Positions 1-7,882 of a DNA stretch of 22,478 nucleotides are shown here, one piece after another. Numbering within the stretch: the first letter of the stretch is position 1; each line of letters starts with the position of its first letter. The notes beneath the pieces were generated by a model. That model did no database searches. It was not told the DNA's origin and saw nothing but the letters and a program-made list of their open reading frames with translations. Source of the DNA: Dehalococcoidia bacterium (GTDB lineage: Bacteria; Chloroflexota; Dehalococcoidia; Lucifugimonadales; JAGWBF01); assembly GCA_021296015.1 (NCBI GenBank), contig JAGWBG010000002.1:1-22478 (forward strand). Direction: 5' to 3'. The translations under genes were made by a program, and so were the position numbers.

Positions 1-600
1 TTCCTGCACACGGGTCCATAGAACGCGCATCGTCGCTTGCACCTTCGTAGACCGGTAAACCAGGACGGGCACGAATGCCAGGCTCATCAGGGTCAATTCC
101 CAGTTGAGGAAGACCAGTATACAGGTGATGGCTATTACCCTGATGCCCACTTCGAAGGAGCGGACCAGGCCCATCATTATGAAACGTCTCACCGCCTCTA
201 TGTCGGCAGTAACCTTGGACATGAGGTTGCCGGTGTGCTCTTTGTCGTGGAAGGCGAAGCTGAGGTGCTGTAGCTTATCGTACATATCGTTCCGCACGTC
301 GTAGGCCACCTTCTGGGAGAGGGAATCGGTGGTGTAGGTGCGGGCAAAGTCGAAGAGGCCGCGCATGATGCTGGCACCCATCAGGGCTATGGCCATCCAG
401 ATAAGGGTGCTACGCTCCACGTCTCCCAGGGAGATTAGCTGCCCCTCTTCCCCGGTGATGACTATCCTGTTGATGGCCTCGCCCAGAAGCCATACTACGA
501 GCATTGAAAAGGAGATGGAGGCGAAGAAGGTCAGATATGCCAGGCCCAAGCGAGCACGATAGCGCAAGGCCATGGTGGTAATTCTTATTAGTATTTGCAT
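1..600 (-). CDS. ABC transporter, transmembrane (exporter-type) N-terminal part, partial
   Basis: Read on the minus strand, 200 codons stay open from an ATG at 600 to the left edge, so the C-terminal part (rest of the membrane domain and probably the ATPase) lies outside. Hydrophobic stretches near residues 18-38 and 65-80, the segment FDFARTYTTDSLSQKVAYDV, then RNDMYDKLQHLSFAFHDKEH and TGNLMSKVTADIEAVRRF, are the hallmark first half of a type I ABC exporter of the MsbA/BmrA/MdlB kind: the coupling-helix region with an F-H-D/G-N-L-(M/I)-S motif. Such proteins work as dimers in the inner membrane and export lipids or drugs; the substrate cannot be read. The start could be ATG 600 (adds MQILIRITT) or ATG 573; neither has a clear Shine-Dalgarno site. 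No promoter was convincing. Confidence 0.88.
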   Translation of the reverse strand, partial: MQILIRITTMALRYRARLGLAYLTFFASISFSMLVVWLLGEAINRIVITGEEGQLISLGDVERSTLIWMAIALMGASIMRGLFDFARTYTTDSLSQKVAYDVRNDMYDKLQHLSFAFHDKEHTGNLMSKVTADIEAVRRFIMMGLVRSFEVGIRVIAITCILVFLNWELTLMSLAFVPVLVYRSTKVQATMRVLWTRVQE

Positions 601-918
601 CTATATAAGTACGACCATCTACAAAAATATGATGGACCGTCTGGGCTCATCTGGGCGGTATCTTGAGGAGCCCAAAACAGTCCACTATAGTGCGAGATGA
701 TACAATCCCTTGTTATAACTCAGGTATTATAATACAAACTCCCCAATATGTACACTCCAAAATGGTGATATAGAAAATTACTCTGGGAATAGCCATCGCC
801 CCAGCCGGCGCAGCTATCAGTGTTGACAGTGCTGGAGGGTGTTGATACACTCGCCATGTCTGAGAATCAGCATTTCCCCAAAAGCCCTGGTGACCATAGT
901 GGCAAGCAAAGGAGAGAA
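601..918. other. Intergenic region with hairpin and LLM-gene promoter
   Basis: This 318-nt gap separates the divergent ABC-transporter and LLM oxidoreductase genes. It holds an imperfect inverted repeat at 634-683 (arms TGGGCTC 642-648 and GAGCCCA 668-674, flanked by GGAC/GTCC), an AT-rich stretch at about 690-780 containing an isolated TATAAT at 728-733, and a good promoter at 823-851. I see no protein or RNA gene in it. Confidence 0.6.
823..851 (+). promoter_or_regulatory. Sigma70-type promoter of the LLM oxidoreductase gene
   Basis: TTGACA at 823-828, 17-nt spacer, TACACT at 846-851. The predicted transcript start near 858 gives a leader of about 60 nt before ATG 919 and excludes translation starting upstream at 820. 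Confidence 0.7.
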
Positions 919-2016
919 ATGAAGCTGGGCCTTTTTGATATGCCCTTGCACTCCCCCGACAGGAACCTCACTGAGACCTACGACCTGAACCTTGAGCTGC
1001 TGAAGCTGGCCGATAAGCTGGGCTACGACGAAGCGTGGATAGGCGAACACTTCACCATCGTCTGGGAGAACATGCCGGCCCCGGACCTTTTTATTGCCAG
1101 GGCTCTGGGCGAGACAGAGCGCATCGTATTGGCTACCGGGGTTATACTCCTGGCCTTCCATGACCCCGTGATGGTGGCCCATCGCATAGCCATGTTGGAC
1201 CACCTGGCGAAGGGCAGGTTCTACATGGGCATCGGCTCCGGGGGTGTAAATACCGACTTTCAGGTTTTCGGCCTAGACAGGCAGACCGCGAATCCACGCC
1301 AGCGAATGAAAGAATCCATGGATGTCATCCTCAAGCTCTGGACTGAGGATGATCCTTTCGAATACAAGGGTGACTTTTTCCATGTCAAGTCGCCTGATCC
1401 CATAGACTCCGTGAAGCTCTACTACCACATGAAGCCCTACCAGAAACCTCACCCGCCCATAGCAGTTGCAGGGAGCAGCCCGGACTCGGACACGCTGCTG
1501 ATGGGCGGCGAGATGGGCTGGTGGCCCATGAGCGGCCTCTTCCTTCATCACTCCGTCCTCAGCCGCAACTGGGACGTGGTGGAGAAGGGAGCCGCCATGA
1601 CGGGCAAAAAGCCATCTCGCAATGAATGGCGAATCGCCCGCCAGGTGCACGTGGCCGACACCACCGAGCAGGCCAGGGAGGAAGCCCTCAACGGGCCGAT
1701 GGCCCACTCCTTCGTGAACTACTTCCGGCCCCTCATGGGCTTGAGCGGAAGCTATACCAACCTGAAGACTGAGTTGGACATGCCCGATGAGGCCCTCACC
1801 CCCGAGTATATGCTGGACAACTTCTGGATTGTGGGCGACCCGGATAGCTGCATCCGGCAGCTGAGGGACCTTTATGACGAGGTTGGCGGATATGGGACGC
1901 TTCTGATAGTGTGCCACGATTGGGGACGCGACCAGAAGAAGTGGTACCATTCCTTAGAGCTAATGTCCAAGGAAGTGCTTCCCGCCCTGCAGGGCCCCCC
2001 TGAACCTGAGACATAG
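919..2016 (+). CDS. LLM-class flavin-dependent oxidoreductase (limonene-monooxygenase-like)
   Basis: 365-residue protein of the bacterial luciferase-like superfamily, which uses reduced FMN (or F420) to insert oxygen into or oxidise small organic substrates in the cytoplasm. The N-terminus MKLGLFDMP, then LADKLGYDEAWIGEHF, ERIVLATGVILLAFHDPVMVA, and LDHLAKGRFYMGIGSGG are the conserved strands and loops of the TIM barrel; a KPHPPIAVAGSSPDS strand follows. The pattern with GEH and a Trp shortly after (GEHFTIVWENM) resembles limonene 1,2-monooxygenase-like group members. The start at 919 is chosen because AGGAGA (910-915) sits just upstream and because the promoter at 823-851 lies inside the longer open frame. 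It stands alone in orientation; a palindromic repeat follows the stop. No flavin reductase partner is nearby. The substrate is unknown. Confidence 0.9.
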   Translation: MKLGLFDMPLHSPDRNLTETYDLNLELLKLADKLGYDEAWIGEHFTIVWENMPAPDLFIARALGETERIVLATGVILLAFHDPVMVAHRIAMLDHLAKGRFYMGIGSGGVNTDFQVFGLDRQTANPRQRMKESMDVILKLWTEDDPFEYKGDFFHVKSPDPIDSVKLYYHMKPYQKPHPPIAVAGSSPDSDTLLMGGEMGWWPMSGLFLHHSVLSRNWDVVEKGAAMTGKKPSRNEWRIARQVHVADTTEQAREEALNGPMAHSFVNYFRPLMGLSGSYTNLKTELDMPDEALTPEYMLDNFWIVGDPDSCIRQLRDLYDEVGGYGTLLIVCHDWGRDQKKWYHSLELMSKEVLPALQGPPEPET

Positions 2017-2025
2017 AGGCCCATC

Positions 2026-2112
2026 CGTCATTCCGGCGCAGGCCGGAATCCACCCCAACCCTGGATTCTGGCCACGTATCGAGGTACGGGACAGGCTTTT
2101 CGCCAGAATGAT
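2026..2112. repeat. Palindromic repeat element (REP-like), copy 1
   Basis: Two hairpins in tandem: ATTCCGGC (2030-2037)/GCCGGAAT (2042-2049) with a 4-nt loop, then ATTCTGGC (2065-2072)/GCCAGAAT (2102-2109) with a 29-nt loop that itself contains CGTA/TACG. The outer ends TCATTC/GAATGA also pair. The same units recur in reverse order of arms at 11489-11557. It lies between a + strand stop (2016) and a - strand stop (2146), so it may also act as a terminator. Confidence 0.8.
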
Positions 2113-2145
2113 GGACCTGTCTGCCGATAGACGCCTCAATACGCC

Positions 2146-4152
2146 CTAGTTGCCGGTCGGCTGGTGCTCCCCCACTCGGCTTCTGAACAGGTCGTAGCGT
2201 TCTGACGACTGCTCTGCTACCCTTTCAATATCCTCCGCCAGAAGGTACCCCTCGTCCACGAGGGCCTGGGCTGCGCGCCTGACTCGGTCCAGGTAGTCAT
2301 CCCTGGAGATATACCGCTCCTCGATGGAGAGACGCGGGTCGCCGGTAGTCTCCCGATCGGTCCTGGTGGCGGGGAAGGGCAGAGTCGAACCTACCAGACC
2401 GCCGGCATCCAGAAGCTGGTCAGACCCACCCATGTCCGGGTGGCGCAGGTTCCATCCGGTGTGGGTAGCCAATGGCACGCTGACGTCGGGGAGACGGATG
2501 CCTCCAAGCTCGTTGCCGTCCTCGTCCACCGCTGATACCAGGGCCGGATAATCTTTGCCAACCAGGGGCGGCAGAGCAGCGGCTATACCTGCTTCCGGAC
2601 CTGCCCCGAAGTCCAGCCGCGACATATAGGACATGTGGGCCGGGAAACTCACGCCGGCAAAAGACTTGAAGGTAGCGGCTGTCCGGCTTGGAGGGGCAGC
2701 CGTGCCCTCATCTAGGCGCGGGAACCTGCTGGGAGGTGGAGCCTCCCCCGACGTTACCCACCTGTCCAGCCTGACCAACGCGGCGCGGAGCAGTGGTGCA
2801 TAGTCAACGGAGTTGAACCGGTGCTGGCCGCGGGACCCATCCCGTGGGTTGGTATCAACGAGAGGGAAGTTGCCGGAGGCGTGCTGTGTTCCCGCGTAGT
2901 GATAGATGCGGACCAACTCAGACGGGTCAACATCCCGTGCCCCCTCTACGTCGGTATGAATCAACGATGCGTCACCCCGCCAGTATTCTGCAGAGGAGTT
3001 GGTGAAGAATACCCTGGGCATATTGTCCTTTGCCATCAATCGGGAAAGCAGCCCATCGATGCGTTCGGTCTCCGGCTCGGTCTGCTCGGTGTCCGTGAAC
3101 GGGAACATAGCCCCCATGCTCCACTTGGAAAACCTGGAGGGCTGCCCGAACCGCTGGTTGAACTCGCCACGCCTGCCCCCGGCGATGTGAGGAATAAGCC
3201 CGTCAAATACCCTACGATCTTCCTCGTCATCATTCAGTTCCATGTAGAGAAGCTGTCGGAGGAACCTCCCGCTCTGGGACGCACCAAAGGCATAGGCGTA
3301 CTGAATATCGTCGGCGCAGGGGTTACCTGTCTGTGCGCTTCCGTGCTTCAGAAAGGAGACCGTGTCCCGGGTCGCCAGAAGCCCCAGACCAACCACCGGC
3401 GCACCCACCGCCGTGTAGACCACCTCATACATCTTCCCGGGCACGAATCCCGACGCCATGTAGACATGGGAAGGGTCGGGCACTACCTGTCCACCCTCCA
3501 GCTTCGCGAAAGACCACCGGTCATGGGAAATGGTCACCGGCGGAGCGTCGTCATAGTCGCGCACCATGAGGGTGGCTTCCCGGTTGTCCATGCTGACGGC
3601 CGGGTAGGGGCGGTGCATACGGTCCGACAGCGCCTGTACCTGAGTGGGACCATTGGGCTGGAAGGTTACGCTAATCCTTCCCGATATGGGACGACCGTCG
3701 GGGCCCAGAGCATCGGGAACCTTGAGGCTCAGCAGACCACTATCCGGTGGTACGTCGTGCTGCCAGCCGCACCAGACTACGGTGTAACCCTCCCGCATCA
3801 GAAAACCGTTGCCCGGGTCCAGGGGAGCGCTGGGGTCCAGTGGGTCCAGCGCAGAGTTGAAATACTTCAACGCTCGGCGGCGGCCCCGGTTCAGCACGTC
3901 CAGAAAGATCCGGTGGTTGCCCATCTGCGGGTTGGCAGGCCTGAGAATCGAGAACTCCGCCGATGACCTCACCCTGCCGTCGGCGTCCCGGGGGGCCAGG
4001 TCCAGGTCGGTGATGCTCCGGTTGCGGGGATGGTTGGGGTCTGTACCAAGGTGAACGATGCCTTCCAGGTGCTCGTAGGGACCTACCTCGCCGAAGGCCA
4101 CACCTTTCGCCAGGGGACTCCGCGACTTGATTTCAAACTCCGTTACCGCCAT
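2146..4152 (-). CDS. Alpha/beta hydrolase-domain protein, 668 aa
   Basis: Large hydrolase-like protein resembling the family annotated as 'alpha/beta hydrolase domain' (PF20091 type). The opening FEIKSRSPLAKGVAFGEVGPYEHLEG region (residues 6-31), an R-R-R-A-L-K-Y-F-N segment (90-99) and the nucleophile-elbow sequence YAFGASQSGRFLRQ (287-300) are typical; the likely catalytic serine is S292. FDGLIPHIAGGRRGEFN (317-331) follows. No signal peptide is obvious, so a cytoplasmic location is inferred. Members are predicted esterases or amidases with few characterised substrates. The start ATG 4152 has GGGAGGTG immediately upstream. It is divergent from crcB with about 110 nt between them, and convergent with the preceding LLM gene. 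Function beyond hydrolase-like is not resolved. Confidence 0.85.
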   Translation of the reverse strand: MAVTEFEIKSRSPLAKGVAFGEVGPYEHLEGIVHLGTDPNHPRNRSITDLDLAPRDADGRVRSSAEFSILRPANPQMGNHRIFLDVLNRGRRRALKYFNSALDPLDPSAPLDPGNGFLMREGYTVVWCGWQHDVPPDSGLLSLKVPDALGPDGRPISGRISVTFQPNGPTQVQALSDRMHRPYPAVSMDNREATLMVRDYDDAPPVTISHDRWSFAKLEGGQVVPDPSHVYMASGFVPGKMYEVVYTAVGAPVVGLGLLATRDTVSFLKHGSAQTGNPCADDIQYAYAFGASQSGRFLRQLLYMELNDDEEDRRVFDGLIPHIAGGRRGEFNQRFGQPSRFSKWSMGAMFPFTDTEQTEPETERIDGLLSRLMAKDNMPRVFFTNSSAEYWRGDASLIHTDVEGARDVDPSELVRIYHYAGTQHASGNFPLVDTNPRDGSRGQHRFNSVDYAPLLRAALVRLDRWVTSGEAPPPSRFPRLDEGTAAPPSRTAATFKSFAGVSFPAHMSYMSRLDFGAGPEAGIAAALPPLVGKDYPALVSAVDEDGNELGGIRLPDVSVPLATHTGWNLRHPDMGGSDQLLDAGGLVGSTLPFPATRTDRETTGDPRLSIEERYISRDDYLDRVRRAAQALVDEGYLLAEDIERVAEQSSERYDLFRSRVGEHQPTGN

Positions 4153-4204
4153 GCGACACCTCCCATAGTCAATCGGTAAGTAAAGTGGCTTAATTCTAGC
4201 ACAA

Positions 4205-4234
4205 CTGACTCTGGTCGGGTTTTGCTGTTATACT
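4205..4234 (+). promoter_or_regulatory. Extended -10 promoter upstream of crcB
   Basis: TGTTATACT (4226-4234) is an extended -10 box; CTGACT (4205-4210) lies 18 nt upstream as a weak -35. The predicted start near 4241 gives a leader of only about 25 nt, too short for a fluoride riboswitch. Confidence 0.5.
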
Positions 4235-4264
4235 CTTTCAATATTTACCGTGGAGCAAGGCAAG

Positions 4265-4642
4265 ATGATGGTTGTCCTTCTTGTGGGGAGTGGCGGGTTT
4301 CTCGGCTCCGCCATCCGATACCTGGTTGGTCAATGGGTCCTTGGCTTATCGGGCAACTCCTCATTCCCCTATGGCACCCTGGCTGTCAACGTGCTGGGTT
4401 GTCTGGCCATCGGCATATTGAACGGGGTGGCCGAGACCAGGGGGGTATTCAACGCTGAAATCCGGGGCCTTCTCTTTATCGGGCTTCTCGGAGGGTTCAC
4501 CACATTTTCCAGCTTCAGCTACGAGACCCTCACCCTGGCCCGGGACGGACAGGTCTTGCCCGCTTTCCTCAACGTGGTACTCCAGATGGCCCTGTGCCTG
4601 GGGGCCGTGTGGGCCGGGTACAGGCTGTCCCACGTAGCATGA
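4265..4642 (+). CDS. crcB: Fluoride efflux channel CrcB/Fluc
   Basis: 125-residue membrane protein that exports fluoride as a dual-topology dimer in the inner membrane. All family landmarks are visible: GGFLGSAIRYLVG near the N-terminus, YGTLAVNVLGCLAIG in the second helix, GLLGGFTTFSSFSYE with the Phe and Thr residues lining the pore and Na+ site, and a final hydrophobic helix NVVLQMALCLGAVWAGYRL. Length fits a standard single Fluc subunit. ATG 4265 is preferred because GGAG (4252-4255) lies 9 nt upstream; the alternative GTG 4250 adds five residues with no spaced ribosome site. Only one crcB copy is present here, which fits a homodimer rather than the paired heterodimer genes of some bacteria. 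No crcB-motif riboswitch is visible upstream. Confidence 0.96.
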   Translation: MMVVLLVGSGGFLGSAIRYLVGQWVLGLSGNSSFPYGTLAVNVLGCLAIGILNGVAETRGVFNAEIRGLLFIGLLGGFTTFSSFSYETLTLARDGQVLPAFLNVVLQMALCLGAVWAGYRLSHVA

Positions 4643-4684
4643 CGTGATGAACCCTCTCCACCCCGGCAGCAAACATAGCGGGCG

Positions 4685-4713
4685 TTGTCCCGGTTTTGAG
4701 CAGCAGGTATAAT
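4685..4713 (+). promoter_or_regulatory. Sigma70-type promoter of the enolase-superfamily gene
   Basis: TTGTCC (4685-4690), 17-nt spacer, perfect TATAAT (4708-4713). The predicted start near 4720 leaves about 20 nt of leader to ATG 4741, so starts upstream of 4720 are excluded. Confidence 0.75.
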
Positions 4714-4740
4714 TCCGTTAACCTAGCGAGGGGAAAAGCC

Positions 4741-5829
4741 ATGAAAGTAACTGGGGCCAAGACGCGGGTATTGAGCACGCCGGCGGATAGTCACCTGGTG
4801 GTGGGCGTTGACATAGGCAACGCCACAAGAGAGTTCGTTACCCTGGAACTGGATACCGATGAGGGGGTACAGGGCATGGGGCTGACCTTCTTTGGCGGGC
4901 CGCTAACCGCCTCCCTCAAGGCGGCGGTGGACTCCCTGTGCGAGCTGGTCATAGGTGAGGACCCGATGAACGTCGAGGCCATCTCCGTCAAGCTACAGAG
5001 GGCGGCCAACATCGCCGGACCCGGGGGCATCCTCGCCCTTGCCCTGTCACCCATAGACATCGCCTTGTGGGACATCAAGGGTAAGGCCCTGGGTCAGACG
5101 GTCTGCTCGCTGCTGGGTGGCTACCGTGACCGGGTCCCCACCTATGCCAGCGGTGCTCTGGTGCGCGAGTATAACGTGGAATACCTGGCGGAGGCCGGTC
5201 CCCGGCTGGTCTCAATGGGCTTCAAGCAGATGAAGATGCAGATGGGCGCTGAGCCGACAGCCAAGAGGGAGATAGAACGGGTGCGTGTCATGCGGGAGAG
5301 TGTTGGTGAGGATATAGACCTGATGTGCGACATCAACCAGCTTTGGAACGTGAATCAGGCCATAGAGATTGGGCGTCAGGTGGAGCCATACCATCTGTTC
5401 TGGCTGGAAGACGTGGTATCACACAACGACTACCAGGGATTGGCACGGGTTGCCGACGCACTGACTACTCCCATAGCCGCGGGCGAGTACCACTACGGAA
5501 TCGTCCCCTTCCGTCACATGCTGGAGACCCGCTCAATAGACATCGTGATGATAGGCCTGCTGCGAGTTGGCGGAATCACCCAGTGGCGCAAGGTAGCGGG
5601 TATGGCTGAGGCTTTCAACTTGCCTGTGGTCAGCCACGTGGTCCCGGAATTCCACGTCCACCTTATGGCAGCTATACCCAACGGGTTGACGGTCGAGTAC
5701 ATGCCCTGGACTATGAGGCTGTACGAGGAGCCGCCGGCCATCGAAGACGGACAGATAGTAGTGCCCCAAAAGCCCGGCCTGGGACTGAAGTTCAGCGAGG
5801 AAGCTCTGAAGAAGTACCAGATAAGCTAG
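4741..5829 (+). CDS. Mandelate racemase/muconate lactonizing enzyme family protein
   Basis: 362-residue enolase-superfamily protein. The capping domain occupies roughly residues 1-130 and the barrel follows. Predicted Mg2+ ligands are intact: D197 (CDINQ), E223 (WLEDV) and E249 (AAGEYHYG). His299 (VVSHVVPEFHVHL) and Glu319 match the His and Glu of the mandelate racemase subgroup. Two expected residues differ: the second Lys of the K-x-K motif is Gln (K165-M-Q167), and the Asp that pairs with His is Gly (G272 in IGLLRVGGIT). These enzymes abstract a proton alpha to a carboxylate and then racemise, dehydrate or cycloisomerise; with these changes the reaction here is uncertain. ATG 4741 has GAGGGG upstream and matches the promoter. 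SAR202 genomes are known for expanded enolase-superfamily paralogues, which fits. Confidence 0.92.
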   Translation: MKVTGAKTRVLSTPADSHLVVGVDIGNATREFVTLELDTDEGVQGMGLTFFGGPLTASLKAAVDSLCELVIGEDPMNVEAISVKLQRAANIAGPGGILALALSPIDIALWDIKGKALGQTVCSLLGGYRDRVPTYASGALVREYNVEYLAEAGPRLVSMGFKQMKMQMGAEPTAKREIERVRVMRESVGEDIDLMCDINQLWNVNQAIEIGRQVEPYHLFWLEDVVSHNDYQGLARVADALTTPIAAGEYHYGIVPFRHMLETRSIDIVMIGLLRVGGITQWRKVAGMAEAFNLPVVSHVVPEFHVHLMAAIPNGLTVEYMPWTMRLYEEPPAIEDGQIVVPQKPGLGLKFSEEALKKYQIS

Positions 5830-5889
5830 CTCTTTTGAGGGCTGGAAGGTGAGCAGGGAGGCGCCGCCCGGAAGAACCATCGTATCTCT

Positions 5890-6675
5890 TCACAGTTTCC
5901 CCTCAAGCTCCGCAATGGCCTCCTGTGGATCAATCCCAAGCTCCACCGCCCGCCTGACATCTTGCTCCGCCTCTCCGTACCTGCCCAGGCGAATGTAGCT
6001 CATTGCCCGGTTGTTATAGGCGTAGGCAAAATCGGGTTCGACGTAAATGGCCCGGTCGAAGTCCTCTATAGACCTCTCGATGTGCCCCATATCGAAGTAG
6101 GCGGCACCCCGGCCGTTGTAGAGCATGGCGTTATGGGGGTCCAGGGTTATGGCCTGGTCGTAGCTTTCGATAGCCTGCTGGGGACGGCCCATCATCAGGT
6201 AGGAAATTCCCCGGTTGACGTAGGCGTCAACGTCCTGGGGGGCCAGCCTAATGGCCTCGTTGAAGTCCTCGACGGCACGGGTGTATTGTTCAAGCCTCAT
6301 GCCGGCGAGACCCCGGTTATAGTAGCCATTGGGGTCCTGGGTGTCGAGTTTGATAGCCTCACTGAAGGCTTCTGCGGCATGCCGGTACTCTTCCCGGGCC
6401 AAGTAGTCCCTTCCCTGGCCCATGAAGACCTCGGCATCCTGGGGGGCGGAGCCAGCAGCCCCATCGTAGTCCGCAACGTCTGTGTCGAGGTGCACCTGGG
6501 GGTCGGACCCTATGTCTATGTCCGGGCTGTAGCGCTCCCCACTCCGGTCTCCAGAGCGTCCCCCGCCACCGAACATACGGCTCAACCAGCCTCTCCGTTT
6601 GAGGGGCTGACCACACAGAAAGCAGGCGGACGACCCTTCCGAGTTCTCCGCCTGGCATTTGGGGCATTTGAGCAT
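5890..6675 (-). CDS. Zinc-ribbon TPR protein
   Basis: 261-residue protein. An N-terminal zinc ribbon (C4-x2-C7 ... C18-x2-C21) is followed by a Gly/Arg/Asp-rich linker (about residues 35-78) and five consecutive 34-residue tetratricopeptide repeats from about 80 to 249, each with the G/A-Y-Y-N-R-G / A-I-x-x-F-x-x-A-I-x-L-x-P pattern. TPRs form a superhelical scaffold for protein-protein contacts. The short hydrophobic WLSRMFGG at 30-37 is too short for a membrane span. The partner and process are unknown. Start ATG 6675 has GGAGA about 7 nt upstream and an extended -10 promoter at 6717-6725. It converges with the enolase-superfamily gene across 60 nt with no strong terminator. Confidence 0.88.
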   Translation of the reverse strand: MLKCPKCQAENSEGSSACFLCGQPLKRRGWLSRMFGGGGRSGDRSGERYSPDIDIGSDPQVHLDTDVADYDGAAGSAPQDAEVFMGQGRDYLAREEYRHAAEAFSEAIKLDTQDPNGYYNRGLAGMRLEQYTRAVEDFNEAIRLAPQDVDAYVNRGISYLMMGRPQQAIESYDQAITLDPHNAMLYNGRGAAYFDMGHIERSIEDFDRAIYVEPDFAYAYNNRAMSYIRLGRYGEAEQDVRRAVELGIDPQEAIAELEGKL

Positions 6676-6716
6676 AGCCGTGTCTCCGAAGATAATATAG
6701 CAGGACGACCTGAGCT

Positions 6717-6725
6717 ATTATAGCA
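6717..6725 (-). promoter_or_regulatory. Extended -10 promoter of the TPR gene
   Basis: On the minus strand TGCTATAAT is a perfect extended -10 (TGnTATAAT); no good -35 is present, as is usual for this class. The predicted start near 6710 gives a leader of about 35 nt. Confidence 0.55.
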
Positions 6726-6812
6726 AAGCCCCCGGAGTATTTCTTGGGCTATTCATTTAGATTGGCGATGGTGGTAAACTGGTTCTAGTGCCGGTAATCA
6801 GGAGGATGTCTG

Positions 6813-7784
6813 GTGAGTGAGAAAAGGCTTGGAGTAGATTTCTCAGGCTCCGTTAGAGCGCTGAACGATAGCGATGAGATTCTGGCTGGTATAGAGAAGG
6901 CGGAGAACATGGGCATACCGGCGGCGTGGCTAATTACCGTCGGGGGACACCTGGACGCCATCACCGTCTTTGCAGCCGCTGCCGCGCGTACCGAGAGGAT
7001 TATGCTTGGGACCGCCATTACCCCAACTTACCCCCGCCACCCTGTAGCCGTAGCCCAGCAGGTGCAGGTGCTTGGACAGCTGGCCCCGGGGCGTTTTCGC
7101 CTGGGGGTTGGTCCCAGCCGCCGCCGGGGAGTAGAGGACATGTTGGGGTTGGAGTACAAAGCGCCCCTGGGCCACTTACGGGAATATGTGCGTATTCTGA
7201 AGGCATTGCTGCACAAAGGGGAGGTGGACTTCAACGGTCGCTACTACCACGCCCACACGAGTATCAAGGCGCCCATGGACGTACCCGTGATGGCTTCAGG
7301 CCTTGGGCCTAAAGCTTTCGAGCTATGCGGGGCCGAGGCCGACGGGGGCATTAGCTGGCTGGTCCCGGGGAACTATATCCGGGACGTGGCCGTAGCTTCC
7401 ATGACCGTCGGTGCGGAGAAGGCGGGCCGCCCGGTTCCACCCCTCATCATGCACGCCCCGGTGTGCGTCCACGATAACGCCGACGAGGTACGGGATGCTG
7501 TGGGCTGGTTCTTCGGCTCCTACCTCTTCCCCGAGTTCGTGCAGCTGTTCACTGCTTCGGGGCTGCCAGAAAGTGCTGAGGGGGCCTGGAGTGACGGCAT
7601 GGTAGACTCCGTCGCTCTCTGGGGAGACGAGGCAAGGGTGGCGGAGAGGATAAAGGAACTGTACTCCTTCGGCGTGGACGAGATAATCGCCACTCCCGTG
7701 CCAGCCGGAGACAACCGGGAGGCTTCCATTGACCGCACACTGCGCCTCATAGCCGATATGGCTCCGGAGGTTGCAAGGTACTAG
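6813..7784 (+). CDS. LLM-class (F420-type) oxidoreductase
   Basis: 323-residue luciferase-like TIM-barrel protein. RIMLGTAITPTYPRHPVAVA (about residues 57-76), QLAPGRFRLGVGPS and the C-terminal FGVDEIIATPVP match actinobacterial-type F420-dependent LLM oxidoreductases more than the 919 gene does. Cofactor choice (F420 or FMN) is not certain from sequence. The GTG start at 6813 is supported by GGAGGA (6801-6806); the overlapping ATG at 6806 hits a stop after four codons. The gene is only distantly similar to the LLM gene at 919, so this is not a recent tandem duplication. It stands alone on its strand and ends at a strong bidirectional terminator. Substrate unknown. Confidence 0.9.
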   Translation: MSEKRLGVDFSGSVRALNDSDEILAGIEKAENMGIPAAWLITVGGHLDAITVFAAAAARTERIMLGTAITPTYPRHPVAVAQQVQVLGQLAPGRFRLGVGPSRRRGVEDMLGLEYKAPLGHLREYVRILKALLHKGEVDFNGRYYHAHTSIKAPMDVPVMASGLGPKAFELCGAEADGGISWLVPGNYIRDVAVASMTVGAEKAGRPVPPLIMHAPVCVHDNADEVRDAVGWFFGSYLFPEFVQLFTASGLPESAEGAWSDGMVDSVALWGDEARVAERIKELYSFGVDEIIATPVPAGDNREASIDRTLRLIADMAPEVARY

Positions 7785-7827
7785 CGGCCCATAGACTGTT
7801 GCAGAAATTACTCCTATAGAAAAAGAG

Positions 7828-7855
7828 AAGGGGCCTTTTGGCCCCTTATTGTGTC
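7828..7855. terminator. Bidirectional intrinsic terminator
   Basis: Perfect 8-bp stem AAGGGGCC (7828-7835)/GGCCCCTT (7840-7847) with TTTT loop. The right side continues ATTGTGTCTT for the + strand gene; on the minus strand it is followed by CTCTTTTTC, a good U-tract. It sits exactly between two convergent genes (stops at 7784 and 7883). Confidence 0.85.
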
Positions 7856-7882
7856 TTCGGGTGTTTGGCGGGACCAGTCCGG

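Noticed and set aside
820..918. N-terminal extension of the first LLM protein from a TTG at 820
   Set aside because: The region contains the promoter -35 and -10 boxes, and a good ribosome site precedes ATG 919.
2821..3966. Long + strand open frame (381 codons) opposite the alpha/beta hydrolase gene
   Set aside because: It is antisense to a recognisable 668-residue protein and its translation matches no family I know; it is a shadow of GC-rich coding sequence.
4153..4264. Fluoride (crcB-motif) riboswitch before crcB
   Set aside because: No match to the conserved core of that riboswitch and the predicted leader is only about 25 nt.
5830..5889. GC-rich GGGAGGCGCCGCCC as terminator between convergent genes
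   Set aside because: The stem is short and lacks a T-run on either strand.
5962..6723. + strand open frame opposite the TPR gene
   Set aside because: Repetitive translation only mirrors the TPR periodicity of the real gene on the other strand.
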